From Stenotrophomonas sp. UBA2629 (lineage in GTDB: Bacteria; Pseudomonadota; Gammaproteobacteria; Xanthomonadales; Xanthomonadaceae): DNA of 64,000 nucleotides. The stretch spans positions 63,203-127,202 of the forward strand of contig DEOB01000011.1 of NCBI GenBank assembly GCA_002359895.1, read 5' to 3'. Made by a program: the position numbers and the translations under genes. The notes beneath the pieces were generated by a model. The model ran no database searches, was not told where the DNA came from, and saw nothing but the letters and a program-made list of their open reading frames with translations. Of the stretch, positions 35,628-45,363 are shown piece after piece. Position 1 is the stretch's first letter, and each line of letters starts with the position of its first letter.

Positions 35628-36236
35628 TCACTTACGCGCTGGCACCAACCGCCACGCGCCCAGCAACCAGACCAGCCACCCCAGGAATGCCAACCGCTGC
35701 GCCATTGCCACTGGCATTGCCGCCTGGAACAGGAAGGCGCTGCAGGCGCTCCATAGCGCGCAGACCAGTGCCAACGTCGCCAGCGAACGCCACGGACTGT
35801 TTTTGTCAGCCCCCAGCCGCAACGCGATGGCGCCGGCACAGAACGCCACCAGCCAAAGCAACCAGGCACTGGCATGAAGCTGGCTGGCACGGTTCTCGAT
35901 ATCGTCCGCATCCAGCGGCAGCAGCCCCATCGCGGCAAAGGCAACGCCAGCCAGCAACAGCATCTGCCCGCCCACCCGCAGGCTGCGCGGGGCGCTGGCT
36001 GGCATGCGCAACACAAGATCGAACATGGCAATGGCGGCCAGGACGCCCGGCAGGATGAAGCCGACCGCACTGAACAGCTCGCCGCCCGATACGCCGCGTG
36101 CACCCAACAAAGAGACCGGATGCCGCAGTTGGTCGTAGCCGTCCAAGCTCGCGCCAAACACTACTACGGCGACAAGCCAGATCACCGCGGCCAACGGTCC
36201 CGTCCACGCCAACACCTTCAATTTCGACACAGCCAC
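35628..36236 (-). CDS. DUF998 family integral membrane protein
   Basis: A 202-residue protein with about six hydrophobic helices and the DUF998 pattern: an N-terminal helix, then YDQLRHPVSLLGARGVSG and a helix-rich remainder. The HPVSxLG phrase is typical of this family. Function is not known. It precedes leuS in the same direction with a 185-nt gap and probably has separate transcription. Confidence 0.8.
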   Translation of the reverse strand: MAVSKLKVLAWTGPLAAVIWLVAVVVFGASLDGYDQLRHPVSLLGARGVSGGELFSAVGFILPGVLAAIAMFDLVLRMPASAPRSLRVGGQMLLLAGVAFAAMGLLPLDADDIENRASQLHASAWLLWLVAFCAGAIALRLGADKNSPWRSLATLALVCALWSACSAFLFQAAMPVAMAQRLAFLGWLVWLLGAWRLVPARK

Positions 36237-36699
36237 ACCCTGCCCGTTTGCGGCCGGAACAGTGGTGCGCCGGCTAACCCGCGCATTGTGAGGGCTGCGG
36301 GGAATGGCTGCACGGCCATGCGGGAACGGCCCCAGCCCCGGATGCTGCCATAGCGAGGGCCAACCTCACTGCCCTCAAATTGCAGGAAGCACGTTCCCGT
36401 GCTCGGCAAGCAAGCGCATCGCTCCCATCACTCCACACGTGTTGAATGCGGCCTCCAATCCGTCCATCGGGTTTCGCAACGAGGCCGCCTCGAGGAAAAA
36501 AGCGCCTCACCCAAACACCACAGAAACGTCTCAATGAAGTTCTGCGACGCTTGTTCTGCTGGCAATTAATCAACCGGATTGACCATTACGCGTAAACGCG
36601 CAATTTCCAGATAGTTCTCAACGCCAAGCCAGAGGGTTCTTCCTATATTCGGCAGTCCCTCAAGTACTCCCGCCTGTAAGGGCGCAGGACGAAGGCTGC
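36237..36699. other. 463-nt intergenic region upstream of the T6SS island
   Basis: No supported gene. Short open frames on both strands lack ribosome sites. A short hairpin AGCAC-GTTCCC-GTGCT lies near 36388-36403. The stretch between about 36290 and 36500 has the look of diverged repeat sequence, but I find no exact second copy in this window. The vgrG promoter should lie in the A/T-richer part after 36540. Confidence 0.4.
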
Positions 36700-39102
36700 A
36701 TGCAAGACGATTCTCAATCCCCGAACCGCGCCGCAACGTTCAAGAAACCAGTCGGCATCAAAGCCGACACCTCCGCTCCCGCTGAACTGCCAACCTCCAT
36801 GCTGTTGGGCGCGGCGGTGAAAGCCACCAATAACAAGACCGCGGCCAAGGTGCATACAGCGGTGTCGGCCGCTAAATCCGTTATCGATGCCGCTCAAGCC
36901 GCAGAAACCGGCGGCCTGCGCGCAGTACTCACCGAAGGCTTGGGGCTGCCAAGCCTGAAAGAGGCCGGGCTGAACAAGCTCGCTGCCACCGCACCTACCG
37001 CTGCGCTGGAGCGCACTTCGGCAGCGGCAAACACCCTGCAGGCCAACGCGGCAACCTTCGTCCCTGCAGCCTTGATTCCCGATGAGCACCCGCTCAGCGG
37101 CCAAGCAATTGGCGACCTCATACAGCACGCCTCGTTCTACGCGCCGCCTTTGGTCAAGCCGCCGAGTTCGGACAGCGCCGGCAACGGAATCCTGGACGAC
37201 AAGGATCGATTGCTACGGCTCTACGCACCGCTGAGCGACGACAAACAACTGTATGTCGCCGCACTGGAAGGCGATGCCGCGCTTTCAAATCCTTATCGCT
37301 ACCGACTGCAGTTGCTGTCCCGTCACGCCGGCATCGATCTGCAGGAGGTGATGGGCCAGAACTTCACCGTCGGCATCAAACTCGCCGATGGCAGCGAGCA
37401 CCCCATCAACGGTTACATCACCTCCTTCGGCTTCGCACGCACCGATGGCGGCTTGGCCGTTTACACCGCCGAGATGACGCCGTGGCTGTGGTACCTGGAA
37501 ACACGTGTGACCAGCCGCATTTTCCAGGACATGTCGGCCTTGGACGTGCTGGACAAAGTGTTCAGAGATTACGGCGGTCTGCCCGACTATCAGGTTCGGG
37601 TGACCAAGCGCCCCGCGCCGGAAACCTACATCGTTCAATACGACGAAAGCGACCTGAATTTCGTCAGCCGTCTCTTGGAACGCTACGGCTTGTTCTACTA
37701 CTTTGAGCACCGCGCCGACGGTCATAGCCTGATCATCAGCGACGATTCGCCAGATGCGTCCTTCTGTCCGCCCAACAGCGACCATGCGGTTGTGCGCTAC
37801 AACGCCGGTGACCACGTGGATGCGCAGGACACCCTCACCGCGCTGGCGGCACACCGCAGCTTTCAACCCAGTGCGGTTGCGCTCAACACGTTCAAGTACG
37901 CCGACCCGTATGCCAACCAGTACGTAGAGCAACGCACCATCGCGCAACAAGGCGAAGTGCCGCAACTCACCGTCTATCACGGCAACCCAGCATTCACGCA
38001 CAAGGACAAGAAGGCCGGCCATCACGACGCACAGCTGTTGATGGAGGCCTACGAGTGGCAGGCCAAGCTGTTTGTCGCTCAATCCGAGTGTCGCGCAATG
38101 GTTGCCGGCCATACGTTCAAGCTGAGCGGGCATCACTGGTTTGATTCGGACGAAGACGGCGACTTCCTGGTGGTCGGCACACAGATCGAAGCGCGCAACA
38201 ACTTCAATCTTGGCGATGAACATGCCCGCAGTGACGCCAATGGTGGCGGCGATGTCTACAACAACACGCTGACGCTGATCCGCCGCAAGATTCCCTATCG
38301 TCCGGTGCGTCATCACACCAAACCGGCAATGAAGGGGCCGCAAACGGCGACCGTCGTAGGCCCGGCCGGGCAAGAGATTCACACGGACAAATACGGCCGC
38401 ATCAAGGTGCAGTTCCCGTGGGACCTGGAAGGCCGCCACAACGAATCCAGCTCGTGCTGGATTCGCGTATCGCAACCGTGGGCCGGCCGTGGTTGGGGCA
38501 CGGTAGCGATACCGCGCATTGGCCAGGAAGTGCTGGTCGACTACCTCGAAGGTGACCCCGACCGACCGGTCTGCATCGGCCGTCTTTTCAACGCGCAACA
38601 GAAGATGCCCTTCGACTCGCCCGAAGGGGCAAACGTCATGGGCTTCATCAGCAACTCCACGCCGGGCGGCAACGGCCAATGCCGCATGACCATCCGCGAT
38701 ACCGCCGGCAATGAGCTGATTGATCTGTTCTCGCAGAAGGACATGAACATCACCGTGCTGGATGCCGAAACCCATGTGGTGGACAAGGGCAACCGCTCGG
38801 TAACGCTTAAAACAGGTGACGAATCCAAAACGCTCAGCCAAGGCGGCCTGAGCGAAGACATCGCCAAGATGCGTTCCACCAAAGCCAACACCGTGCAAGT
38901 GAAAGCGCTGGCAGGTGATGCCGGCCCCGGCACCCAACTTTATGAGGCCGACGACCAGATCAAGCACGTGGTAGGCGGCGGCAGCATCACCATGACCACA
39001 GAAAAAGTAGTCCTCTCGTTTGGACCCTCCAGCATCGTTTTGAGTGACAGCGGCATCTTCATTGATGGGCCCGTTGTTCACTTGAACAAGGACAAAGGCT
39101 GA
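36700..39102 (+). CDS. vgrG: Type VI secretion tip protein VgrG with N-terminal extension
   Basis: The spike trimer protein that sits on the Hcp tube and carries effectors into target cells. Of 800 residues, the conserved gp27-like part begins near residue 168 (DKDRLLRLYAPLSDDKQLYV). The gp5-like OB fold follows, with KYGRIKVQFPWD and GWGTVAIPRIGQEVLVDY. A DUF2345-type beta-helix with the usual GFISNSTPGG and QKDMNITV ends the protein. Residues 1-167 are an unusual alanine-rich, mainly helical extension of no recognised domain. The gene starts an effector cassette: the Eag chaperone follows after 5 nt, then the PAAR-Rhs effector. No other T6SS structural gene is in the window. Confidence 0.93.
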   Translation: MQDDSQSPNRAATFKKPVGIKADTSAPAELPTSMLLGAAVKATNNKTAAKVHTAVSAAKSVIDAAQAAETGGLRAVLTEGLGLPSLKEAGLNKLAATAPTAALERTSAAANTLQANAATFVPAALIPDEHPLSGQAIGDLIQHASFYAPPLVKPPSSDSAGNGILDDKDRLLRLYAPLSDDKQLYVAALEGDAALSNPYRYRLQLLSRHAGIDLQEVMGQNFTVGIKLADGSEHPINGYITSFGFARTDGGLAVYTAEMTPWLWYLETRVTSRIFQDMSALDVLDKVFRDYGGLPDYQVRVTKRPAPETYIVQYDESDLNFVSRLLERYGLFYYFEHRADGHSLIISDDSPDASFCPPNSDHAVVRYNAGDHVDAQDTLTALAAHRSFQPSAVALNTFKYADPYANQYVEQRTIAQQGEVPQLTVYHGNPAFTHKDKKAGHHDAQLLMEAYEWQAKLFVAQSECRAMVAGHTFKLSGHHWFDSDEDGDFLVVGTQIEARNNFNLGDEHARSDANGGGDVYNNTLTLIRRKIPYRPVRHHTKPAMKGPQTATVVGPAGQEIHTDKYGRIKVQFPWDLEGRHNESSSCWIRVSQPWAGRGWGTVAIPRIGQEVLVDYLEGDPDRPVCIGRLFNAQQKMPFDSPEGANVMGFISNSTPGGNGQCRMTIRDTAGNELIDLFSQKDMNITVLDAETHVVDKGNRSVTLKTGDESKTLSQGGLSEDIAKMRSTKANTVQVKALAGDAGPGTQLYEADDQIKHVVGGGSITMTTEKVVLSFGPSSIVLSDSGIFIDGPVVHLNKDKG

Positions 39103-39107
39103 CCCGC

Positions 39108-39554
39108 ATGTTTGTTATCAATGAAGGCACCATCCAACTCCCCAGCACGTGGAAGGACGAGAGCATCAACGTCCTGACCACCGCGCAAGGCAACGGCACC
39201 GGCTTGAGTTTCACCATCTCCCGCGACACGTTGCCGTGGGGGATGGCGTTTGACAGTTTCGCCAAGAAAGAAATTGCAGCCATCGCCTCCAGCCTGAAGG
39301 ACTACCAGCAACTGGCGTTGGAGCCGATGCAGGTAGACGAGCGTGACGCAATGCTGTCTGAGTTCAGCTGGTCATCGGCACAGGGGCCCATCCATCAATG
39401 CATGGTGCTCACGGCACGCGAGCAGCGCGCCTTGATCTTCACCGCCAGCATGCCGGGGCTGATCTCGCAGGAGCAGAAACAGCAGATCTTGGGGCTGGTG
39501 GCCACGTTCCAGTTTCGTACCGACGAAGACGCTACCGAAGCCACTGCCTCGTAA
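39108..39554 (+). CDS. Eag-type T6SS effector chaperone (DcrB/DUF1795 domain)
   Basis: A 148-residue cytoplasmic protein of the DcrB/DUF1795 family. Homologues (EagT6/EagR) hold and shield the N-terminal membrane segments of PAAR-Rhs effectors before loading on VgrG. It begins MFVINEGTIQLPSTWKDESI, and TLPWGMAFDSFAKKEI plus a C-terminal ATFQFR fit the family. Its position exactly between vgrG and an Rhs protein with two long hydrophobic N-terminal blocks strongly supports the chaperone role. Confidence 0.9.
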   Translation: MFVINEGTIQLPSTWKDESINVLTTAQGNGTGLSFTISRDTLPWGMAFDSFAKKEIAAIASSLKDYQQLALEPMQVDERDAMLSEFSWSSAQGPIHQCMVLTAREQRALIFTASMPGLISQEQKQQILGLVATFQFRTDEDATEATAS

Positions 39555-39577
39555 CTGCTTCACGGAGATCAATCACC

Positions 39578-42500
39578 ATGACGGTGCAAGCAAGTGCGGC
39601 AATGGGTGCGGCTCAGAGTTCACGACGCACAGCAATCATGGACGTGGCACGCCAGCCCCCGTCGCAGAGCTACAGCGTCCCCAATCCGGACGTAAGCGGC
39701 TTTGACCGGGGCAATAATTCCGTCTTGGATTTCGTCGATAGCCCGGAATTTAACTATGGCTTGATGGCAGTGTCAGCGCTTGGCACGGCTGGCTCCGCTG
39801 CGGCTGGTGCCATGAGCGCGGGTGTTGCCGCTGCGGGCACAGCTGCCGCTGTGTCGCTGGGCACGTTCGCGTTGGTCGCAGGTGCGGGAGTCGTTGGTGG
39901 CTTCCTCGGCAATATGGCCGGCGCCGGGCTGGCCGACCTTGTATATGGCACCTTGGGGGGCGGCAAGAAGATCGCCACTGAGGGCGACACACCCGCGCGC
40001 ATGGGCGACCCCATTGCCCACATCAACAAAAACGCCGGTTTGTGGGGCGCCATTGTCGGTGCCGCAGCCGCCGTGGCCATCGTTGCATTCACGGTAGCCA
40101 CTTGCGGCGCGGGGCTTTTGGTGTTGGCTGCAGCGACGGCTGTTGCCGGATTTGTCGGTGCCGGCATCGCCAGCTTCGCCTCCACTGCCGGGCAATACGG
40201 TGACAACAAGGGCGCGATTGCCGAGGGCTCGGGCAACGTATTTTTTGAAGGCAAACCGGTGGCCCGTGTCGGCGACTTGGTGACCTGCTCTGATCACCCT
40301 GGCGCTAGCATACTGGCCGAGGGTGCGAAGACCGTCTACGCCAATGATCGCAACATCGTGCGCGTCGGCCACAGGACCACCTGCGACGGCAACGTCAACG
40401 ATGGCTGCAAGACCATCGTCGAAACCATCGAGACTGCGTTCGTACATGAGGTCAAGGACAGCCGCTCACCGCTACTGCGCTGGGCCAATGTCGTGGTCAA
40501 CCTGCTGCCGTTGCCACGCAGCAAGAAGCCTTCGCCCGATGCCCCGCCGCAGCGTCCCAAGCCGGACTCGGCAACAACACCTAACACTGCAAAACCCAAG
40601 ACTACATCGGCAGATGGAAACAACTGCCCACCGACCGCCTGTACAAGGGTCGGCGAGCCAGTGGATGTCGGCTCCGGCGACTTCTTTCAAGAATGGCCGC
40701 TACTGGACCTACCAGGCACGCTGCCGCTGCGGCTGGGGCGCCTGTATCGCTCTACCGCCAATTTCAGCGGCGCGTTTGGCGCTTTGTGGATGGATGACTG
40801 GTCACAGCGGCTGGCGCTTGCTGACGACAGGGTGACCTATCACACGCCCTATGGCACGGCTCTCGTCTTTCACACCCCTGACGACGACGTGCAGGCGGTC
40901 AATCTTCGCGAGCGGCGCTACTGCCTTTTCGGCCAACGCTCGCACATCCTGCGTATCTACGACCGGCAAACACGCACCGTACTTAGTTTCGAAAACGCCC
41001 AAGACCAACGCCGCCACCTCAGCGACATAGAAGACCTCAATGGAAACCGTATCCGCTTCCACTACGTTGGCGGCGCCCTTTCATCCATCGAACATAGCGA
41101 CGGCTACGCGCTTGATGTGCAGAGCCAATCTGGCCGCATCGTCTCCGTTCGCATGCGTGGCAGCACGGGCACCGAGCGTGAGCTGATCCGCTGCAGCTAC
41201 GACACCGATGGCAGGCTCGCCACATGCGACAGCTATCAATTCGGGAAGCTGTTTCATCGTTATGACCGCAACGGCCGCATGATTCGTTGGCACGATACTG
41301 CGCATACCGGCGCCGATGTTGAGTACGACGCGCAAGGCCGCGTTATCGCCACCGGCACCGATAGCGGCCACTATGCAGACCGCTTCGAGTACGATGACGA
41401 GAACAACTGCACCCGCTACTACGACGCCGAAGGCGGTTGCACCCAATACTTCCGCAATAGCGAAGGGCTGATTACCCGCCAGATAGACCCACTGGGCCAC
41501 GAATGGCTGACCGAGTGGGATTCAAACAATCTGAAACTCTCGCAGACTGATCCGTTGGGGCGCAGCGTCCGCTATCGCTACAACGATTTTGGCGAACTGA
41601 CTGACGTCACCCACCCCGACGATTCCTACCAGCGCTGTACGTACAACAGCATCGGCGCGGTGGTCTCGGTCAGCAGCTCAGACGGGGCGAGCGCGAGCTT
41701 TCAGCATGATGAGCGCGGCAACCTTACCGGCTTCGTCAATGCGCTAGGTCAGCGCACCGAATATCGCCTCAACGAACGCGGCCAAGTACTGCGCCAGATC
41801 AACCCGGACGGCACCCAGATCCGCCTGGACTATGACCATCAGCAACGCCTGAAACAGTTGACGCGTGCCGACGGAACTCGTTATCAGCTGGACAAAGATC
41901 TGTTCGGGCGCGTACTGCAAACACAAAACTCGCTTGGCCATGCCACGCGCTACGAGTATGCCAACCACGCCAACCCGCGCGGCTCCGTGAAACAGGTCGT
42001 CATGGCCGATGGCAGCACGCAGCAGCTGAGTTATGACAGCGAGCGCCTGCCTTCCAGTCATCGCGACGGCGAAGGACACACCACGCATTACCAACATGGC
42101 GCATTCGACCTGCTGGAAAGCATCACCTACCCGGCCGGCAATGGCCTGCAACTGGGCTACGACAAGCTCACCCGCTTGACGTCGGTCACCAACGGCGCTG
42201 GCGAGACCTACGCATACAGCTACGATGCGGCGGGCCACCTCATCAGCGAAACCGACTATGGCGGCGCGTGCACGCGATACCAGTACAACGCCGCCGGCTG
42301 GCTGCAGACAACCCGTCGTCCAGACGGCTCGCAACTGCACTACGACTACGAGCCACTCAGCGGACGTCTGCTCGGCATTCATCGGCAACCAGCAACCGCC
42401 AATGAAGCTGCCGTCGACACCCTGCTTGACTACGACGATAAAGGGCGTCTTGCACGGATATCGCACGGCGAAAACGTGCTGGAGTACGAACGCGACAACT

Positions 42501-44395
42501 TCGGTCGCGTGGTCGCTGAGCACAGCAACGGTCGCGAAGTGCGCTGGTCGTATGACGACATCACTGGCGCCCCGGTCGGGCTGGCCGCAGGCCATCAAGT
42601 GCAGTGGGCCTACGATGTCAATGGTGTTCTAGCTCAGCTGGGCATTGCAGGCCATGCACCGCTGCAGATTCAACGCGATGCACTCGGTCGCGATGTGCAG
42701 CATCACAGCGCCGCCGGATTCAACCTGCAGCAGCAGTTCAACCCGCTCAACCTGCTAACGAAACAAACGGCAGGCAGCACTCCAACGATTGATGCTTGGC
42801 CGCAAGCGCCGCTGGCCGGCATGCCCGACAAGCACAACATCGTGCAGCGCACGTATCACTACGACCGCGCCTTCAATCCGGTACAGATTGACGACCAACG
42901 CTGGGGCAGCAGTCGCTATCGCTATAACGCCAACAACCAGATCGCGGGCATGCATCTTGACGCCACGTCGCAGATACCGTCGCTGGATGAGAGCTTCGAG
43001 TACGACGGCGCACTGAATCTCGCTTCACGCACCTTATCGAATTTGCCCGGTGTCGAGCGGCACAGCGTGCAACAACTAGCTGGCCGCATCGTGCGCCAAA
43101 ACGGCACCACGTATCGCTATGACCGCTTGGGTCGCTTGGTAGAAAAGTCAGAGCAACCCAATGGCTTCCGGCCCCAACATTGGCGCTACCGTTGGGACGC
43201 CGACAATCGCCTCATCGAACTGACCACGCCACAAGGCGAACGCTGGCACTACGCCTACGACGGCTTGGGCAGGCGCATACGCAAGCTCAAAGTGGTGCCG
43301 GGTGGCTTGCCGACGAAGGCGCACGATCAGCAGAGTGTTGATGGTCAATACGGCCCCGATGGGGACCGCGATGCATCAATCACAAGGCCATCAGAGCCCG
43401 GCAATCGCCCTCCTCGCGGTGGCCGTGTCAGAGACGGTAGTGGCGAGCGCACTGTTGTCGGCGAGCAATACCTCTGGGCCTTCGATCAACTGATCGAAGC
43501 GGCACCTATCTACGCGGACGGCAGCGTCGCCTACGACCAAGCCACACAATGGGCCTACGCCCCCGGCGGCCTCACCCCGCTGGCGCAAAAGCGCGCCGAA
43601 AAGCTTTGGTACATCGTCAGCGACCACGTCGGCACCCCGCGTGAACTACTGGATGAAAGCGGCGAACTGGCATGGAGCAACAGCCCCAAAGCCTGGGGCC
43701 AGCAACGCCTATGGAAACGCCACGTAGCTGCCAACGAGGACGCCATGGACTGCCACATCCGCTTCCCCGGCCAGTACCACGACGCCGAAAGCGGCCTGCA
43801 CTACAACCGCCACCGCTACTATGATCCGGACAGCGCGCAATACCTGAGTCCTGATCCGCTGGGACTGGGAGGAGGAACAAGACCGCAGGGGTATGTTGAC
43901 AACCCGAATGCGCATGTTGATCCGTTGGGGTTGGCGACTTGCCCTGCCACCGCGGCTCCGAGCAGCACTGACAATGTGTGGCATGCCACAACGAACCCAG
44001 GTGCTGCTCACGGTGTACTCAGCGGTATTGATCCGAAATTTCTGAATCCCAATAGTCGATTCGGCGCCGCTTTTTATGTCGCAGAGCGGCCGGGCACTAC
44101 GCTGGCTGAATTAGCACACCACGGCGCAACTCCTACTACCGGAATTCGCTTTACGTTGGATCGCGGCGCGATGAATACTCTTGATCTGACCAATCCTTCT
44201 ACTGCCGAAGCATGGAATTATGGAGGAGGACCTATCTCTTCAACCACACAGGCAATCGGCCAAAAAGCAAGAGCACAAGGTTTCAATACCATTCGCTTCT
44301 ACTCAGAGCGCGCGCCAGGAAGCGTGAATCTTGCGATTCTTGACAACTTCAATGAAATACTAAAGCCCGCGATGGTTACTCCGGTGATTCCATGA
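39578..44395 (+). CDS. PAAR-Rhs polymorphic toxin with a RES-like C-terminal domain
   Basis: A 1605-residue T6SS effector. Hydrophobic, glycine/alanine-rich transmembrane blocks lie at about 61-124 and 153-202. A PAAR tip domain (about 139-148 and 211-280, GKPVARVGDLVTCSDHPGA) is split by the second block. The Rhs/YD cage runs from about 350, with repeated YD motifs, to the closing HYNRHRYYDPDSAQYLSPDP. The second DPLGL motif (just before residue 1453) is the likely self-cleavage border. The remaining 153 residues resemble an RES domain: R1494 in NSRFGAAFYVAE, E1511 in TTLAEL and S1576 in FYSERAPGSVNLAIL occupy the R-E-S positions. I infer NAD degradation. GC falls from about 60 % in the cage to about 50 % in the tip, the usual sign of toxin exchange. 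The start has a GGAG site; the stop overlaps the next gene. Confidence 0.9.
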   Translation: MTVQASAAMGAAQSSRRTAIMDVARQPPSQSYSVPNPDVSGFDRGNNSVLDFVDSPEFNYGLMAVSALGTAGSAAAGAMSAGVAAAGTAAAVSLGTFALVAGAGVVGGFLGNMAGAGLADLVYGTLGGGKKIATEGDTPARMGDPIAHINKNAGLWGAIVGAAAAVAIVAFTVATCGAGLLVLAAATAVAGFVGAGIASFASTAGQYGDNKGAIAEGSGNVFFEGKPVARVGDLVTCSDHPGASILAEGAKTVYANDRNIVRVGHRTTCDGNVNDGCKTIVETIETAFVHEVKDSRSPLLRWANVVVNLLPLPRSKKPSPDAPPQRPKPDSATTPNTAKPKTTSADGNNCPPTACTRVGEPVDVGSGDFFQEWPLLDLPGTLPLRLGRLYRSTANFSGAFGALWMDDWSQRLALADDRVTYHTPYGTALVFHTPDDDVQAVNLRERRYCLFGQRSHILRIYDRQTRTVLSFENAQDQRRHLSDIEDLNGNRIRFHYVGGALSSIEHSDGYALDVQSQSGRIVSVRMRGSTGTERELIRCSYDTDGRLATCDSYQFGKLFHRYDRNGRMIRWHDTAHTGADVEYDAQGRVIATGTDSGHYADRFEYDDENNCTRYYDAEGGCTQYFRNSEGLITRQIDPLGHEWLTEWDSNNLKLSQTDPLGRSVRYRYNDFGELTDVTHPDDSYQRCTYNSIGAVVSVSSSDGASASFQHDERGNLTGFVNALGQRTEYRLNERGQVLRQINPDGTQIRLDYDHQQRLKQLTRADGTRYQLDKDLFGRVLQTQNSLGHATRYEYANHANPRGSVKQVVMADGSTQQLSYDSERLPSSHRDGEGHTTHYQHGAFDLLESITYPAGNGLQLGYDKLTRLTSVTNGAGETYAYSYDAAGHLISETDYGGACTRYQYNAAGWLQTTRRPDGSQLHYDYEPLSGRLLGIHRQPATANEAAVDTLLDYDDKGRLARISHGENVLEYERDNFGRVVAEHSNGREVRWSYDDITGAPVGLAAGHQVQWAYDVNGVLAQLGIAGHAPLQIQRDALGRDVQHHSAAGFNLQQQFNPLNLLTKQTAGSTPTIDAWPQAPLAGMPDKHNIVQRTYHYDRAFNPVQIDDQRWGSSRYRYNANNQIAGMHLDATSQIPSLDESFEYDGALNLASRTLSNLPGVERHSVQQLAGRIVRQNGTTYRYDRLGRLVEKSEQPNGFRPQHWRYRWDADNRLIELTTPQGERWHYAYDGLGRRIRKLKVVPGGLPTKAHDQQSVDGQYGPDGDRDASITRPSEPGNRPPRGGRVRDGSGERTVVGEQYLWAFDQLIEAAPIYADGSVAYDQATQWAYAPGGLTPLAQKRAEKLWYIVSDHVGTPRELLDESGELAWSNSPKAWGQQRLWKRHVAANEDAMDCHIRFPGQYHDAESGLHYNRHRYYDPDSAQYLSPDPLGLGGGTRPQGYVDNPNAHVDPLGLATCPATAAPSSTDNVWHATTNPGAAHGVLSGIDPKFLNPNSRFGAAFYVAERPGTTLAELAHHGATPTTGIRFTLDRGAMNTLDLTNPSTAEAWNYGGGPISSTTQAIGQKARAQGFNTIRFYSERAPGSVNLAILDNFNEILKPAMVTPVIP

Positions 44396-44862
44396 AACTC
44401 GAACTAGTCAAGTACAAATGTGCGAACTGCGCACATACATTTGAAGCACCACAAATTGGCTCGAATTCCTACGGCGAATTCTTGTTGCACTCACGATCAG
44501 GAACCGTCAGGTATTTGAATGCACTTCAAGACAGCACATATGGAGAAATAGATAATTTACTAGCCAAACACGAGAAGACAACCAACCTGAGCGCATATGA
44601 GCGCGCGCAAATTCTGCGCCACATCTATGGCGAGATTGCATGCGATAGAGATTCTGATGAAAATCCTTTCTCTCTCGAATCACATATCCCGTGCCCCATT
44701 TGCGGAAGCCAAAAGATGGAGACTTGGGAATTCGAAGATCCACCGAAGCTTGTGGAAATTCACTTCGACCATGTAACACATATAGACTGGAACAAGCTGT
44801 CGGAATCAACAAAACTATGCCGCATTGAGCAGGCGCTTGATTCGCCGCCAGGCAAAGTCTGA
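44392..44862 (+). CDS. Probable cognate immunity protein with zinc-ribbon-like cysteines
   Basis: A 156-residue protein whose ATG overlaps the toxin stop (ATGA), the standard position of an Rhs immunity gene. It has two CxxC pairs, CANC (near residue 10) and CPIC (near 100), which could bind zinc. No signal peptide is present, so it should act in the cytoplasm, where an NAD-degrading toxin would work. GC is about 43 % in sampled lines, far below the host. I know no named immunity family for it; assignment rests on position. Confidence 0.75.
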   Translation: MKLELVKYKCANCAHTFEAPQIGSNSYGEFLLHSRSGTVRYLNALQDSTYGEIDNLLAKHEKTTNLSAYERAQILRHIYGEIACDRDSDENPFSLESHIPCPICGSQKMETWEFEDPPKLVEIHFDHVTHIDWNKLSESTKLCRIEQALDSPPGKV

Positions 44863-45080
44863 TGAAATCCACCCAGAAACCAAACAGGCGTGATGCCTGT
44901 AGAAAACTTTGGGGGTCTGACGATCGACCGCTCGAACTGGCGATTAACTTAAATGCTCATTCGAGACTTCATCGATGTCCGACATGTGGAATTTTTTGGG
45001 AGCAACATGAACGATTCGCCGATCCGATTGAAGAACATCAAACCAAGAACTTTTATCCAGATTCTTTTCCCTTGAGATAG
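44862..45080 (+). CDS. Small CxxC protein, second candidate immunity or accessory gene
   Basis: A 72-residue protein starting at ATG 44862, which shares one base with the preceding TGA, so it is translationally coupled. It contains a CPTC knuckle in LHRCPTCGIFWEQHERF and an acidic C-terminal half. It is low in GC, like the gene before it. It may be a second immunity protein, for this toxin or for a displaced one, or a partner of the first. No family recognised. Confidence 0.6.
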   Translation: MKSTQKPNRRDACRKLWGSDDRPLELAINLNAHSRLHRCPTCGIFWEQHERFADPIEEHQTKNFYPDSFPLR

Positions 45081-45123
45081 AGCCAAGGAAAGCCTGAACA
45101 ATTAGTCCGAATGCCCTGATGTA

Positions 45124-45354
45124 CTACATTGAGCTGACAGCTTGCTCTCGACAATCAAGCGCACCACCCGATGAGAATTTCGCAATCTCCTCGGCCATGA
45201 CCTCTTCCGGCGTTCGTCAATGCAAGGCTTGCCTTGGCCGGTCACTGAGAAGACGGACGATATCGTTCAGCAGGGTTTAGTTGGCGACTGATAGATCAGC
45301 TCCCTTGGGCAGGAACTGGCGCAGCAAATCACCGGTATTTTCATTACACCCACC
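45124..45354 (-). pseudogene. Remnant of an IS30-family transposase (C-terminal end)
   Basis: Read on the minus strand, one frame gives NENTGDLLRQFLPKGADLS, then after a stop TLLNDIVRLLSDRPRQAL, then after a second stop RTPEEVMAEEIAKF and a final TAG at 45126-45124. This is the conserved C-terminus of IS30 transposases (NENTNGLLRQ, LNxRPRKxLG, TPxE). Two in-frame stops and loss of everything upstream show it is dead. It lies just after the toxin-immunity genes and marks past rearrangement. Confidence 0.82.
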
Positions 45355-45363
45355 CAACCCATC

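Noticed and set aside
37285..39081. Minus-strand open frame of about 600 codons opposite vgrG
   Set aside because: Antisense to VgrG, whose full domain set is readable; no independent support.
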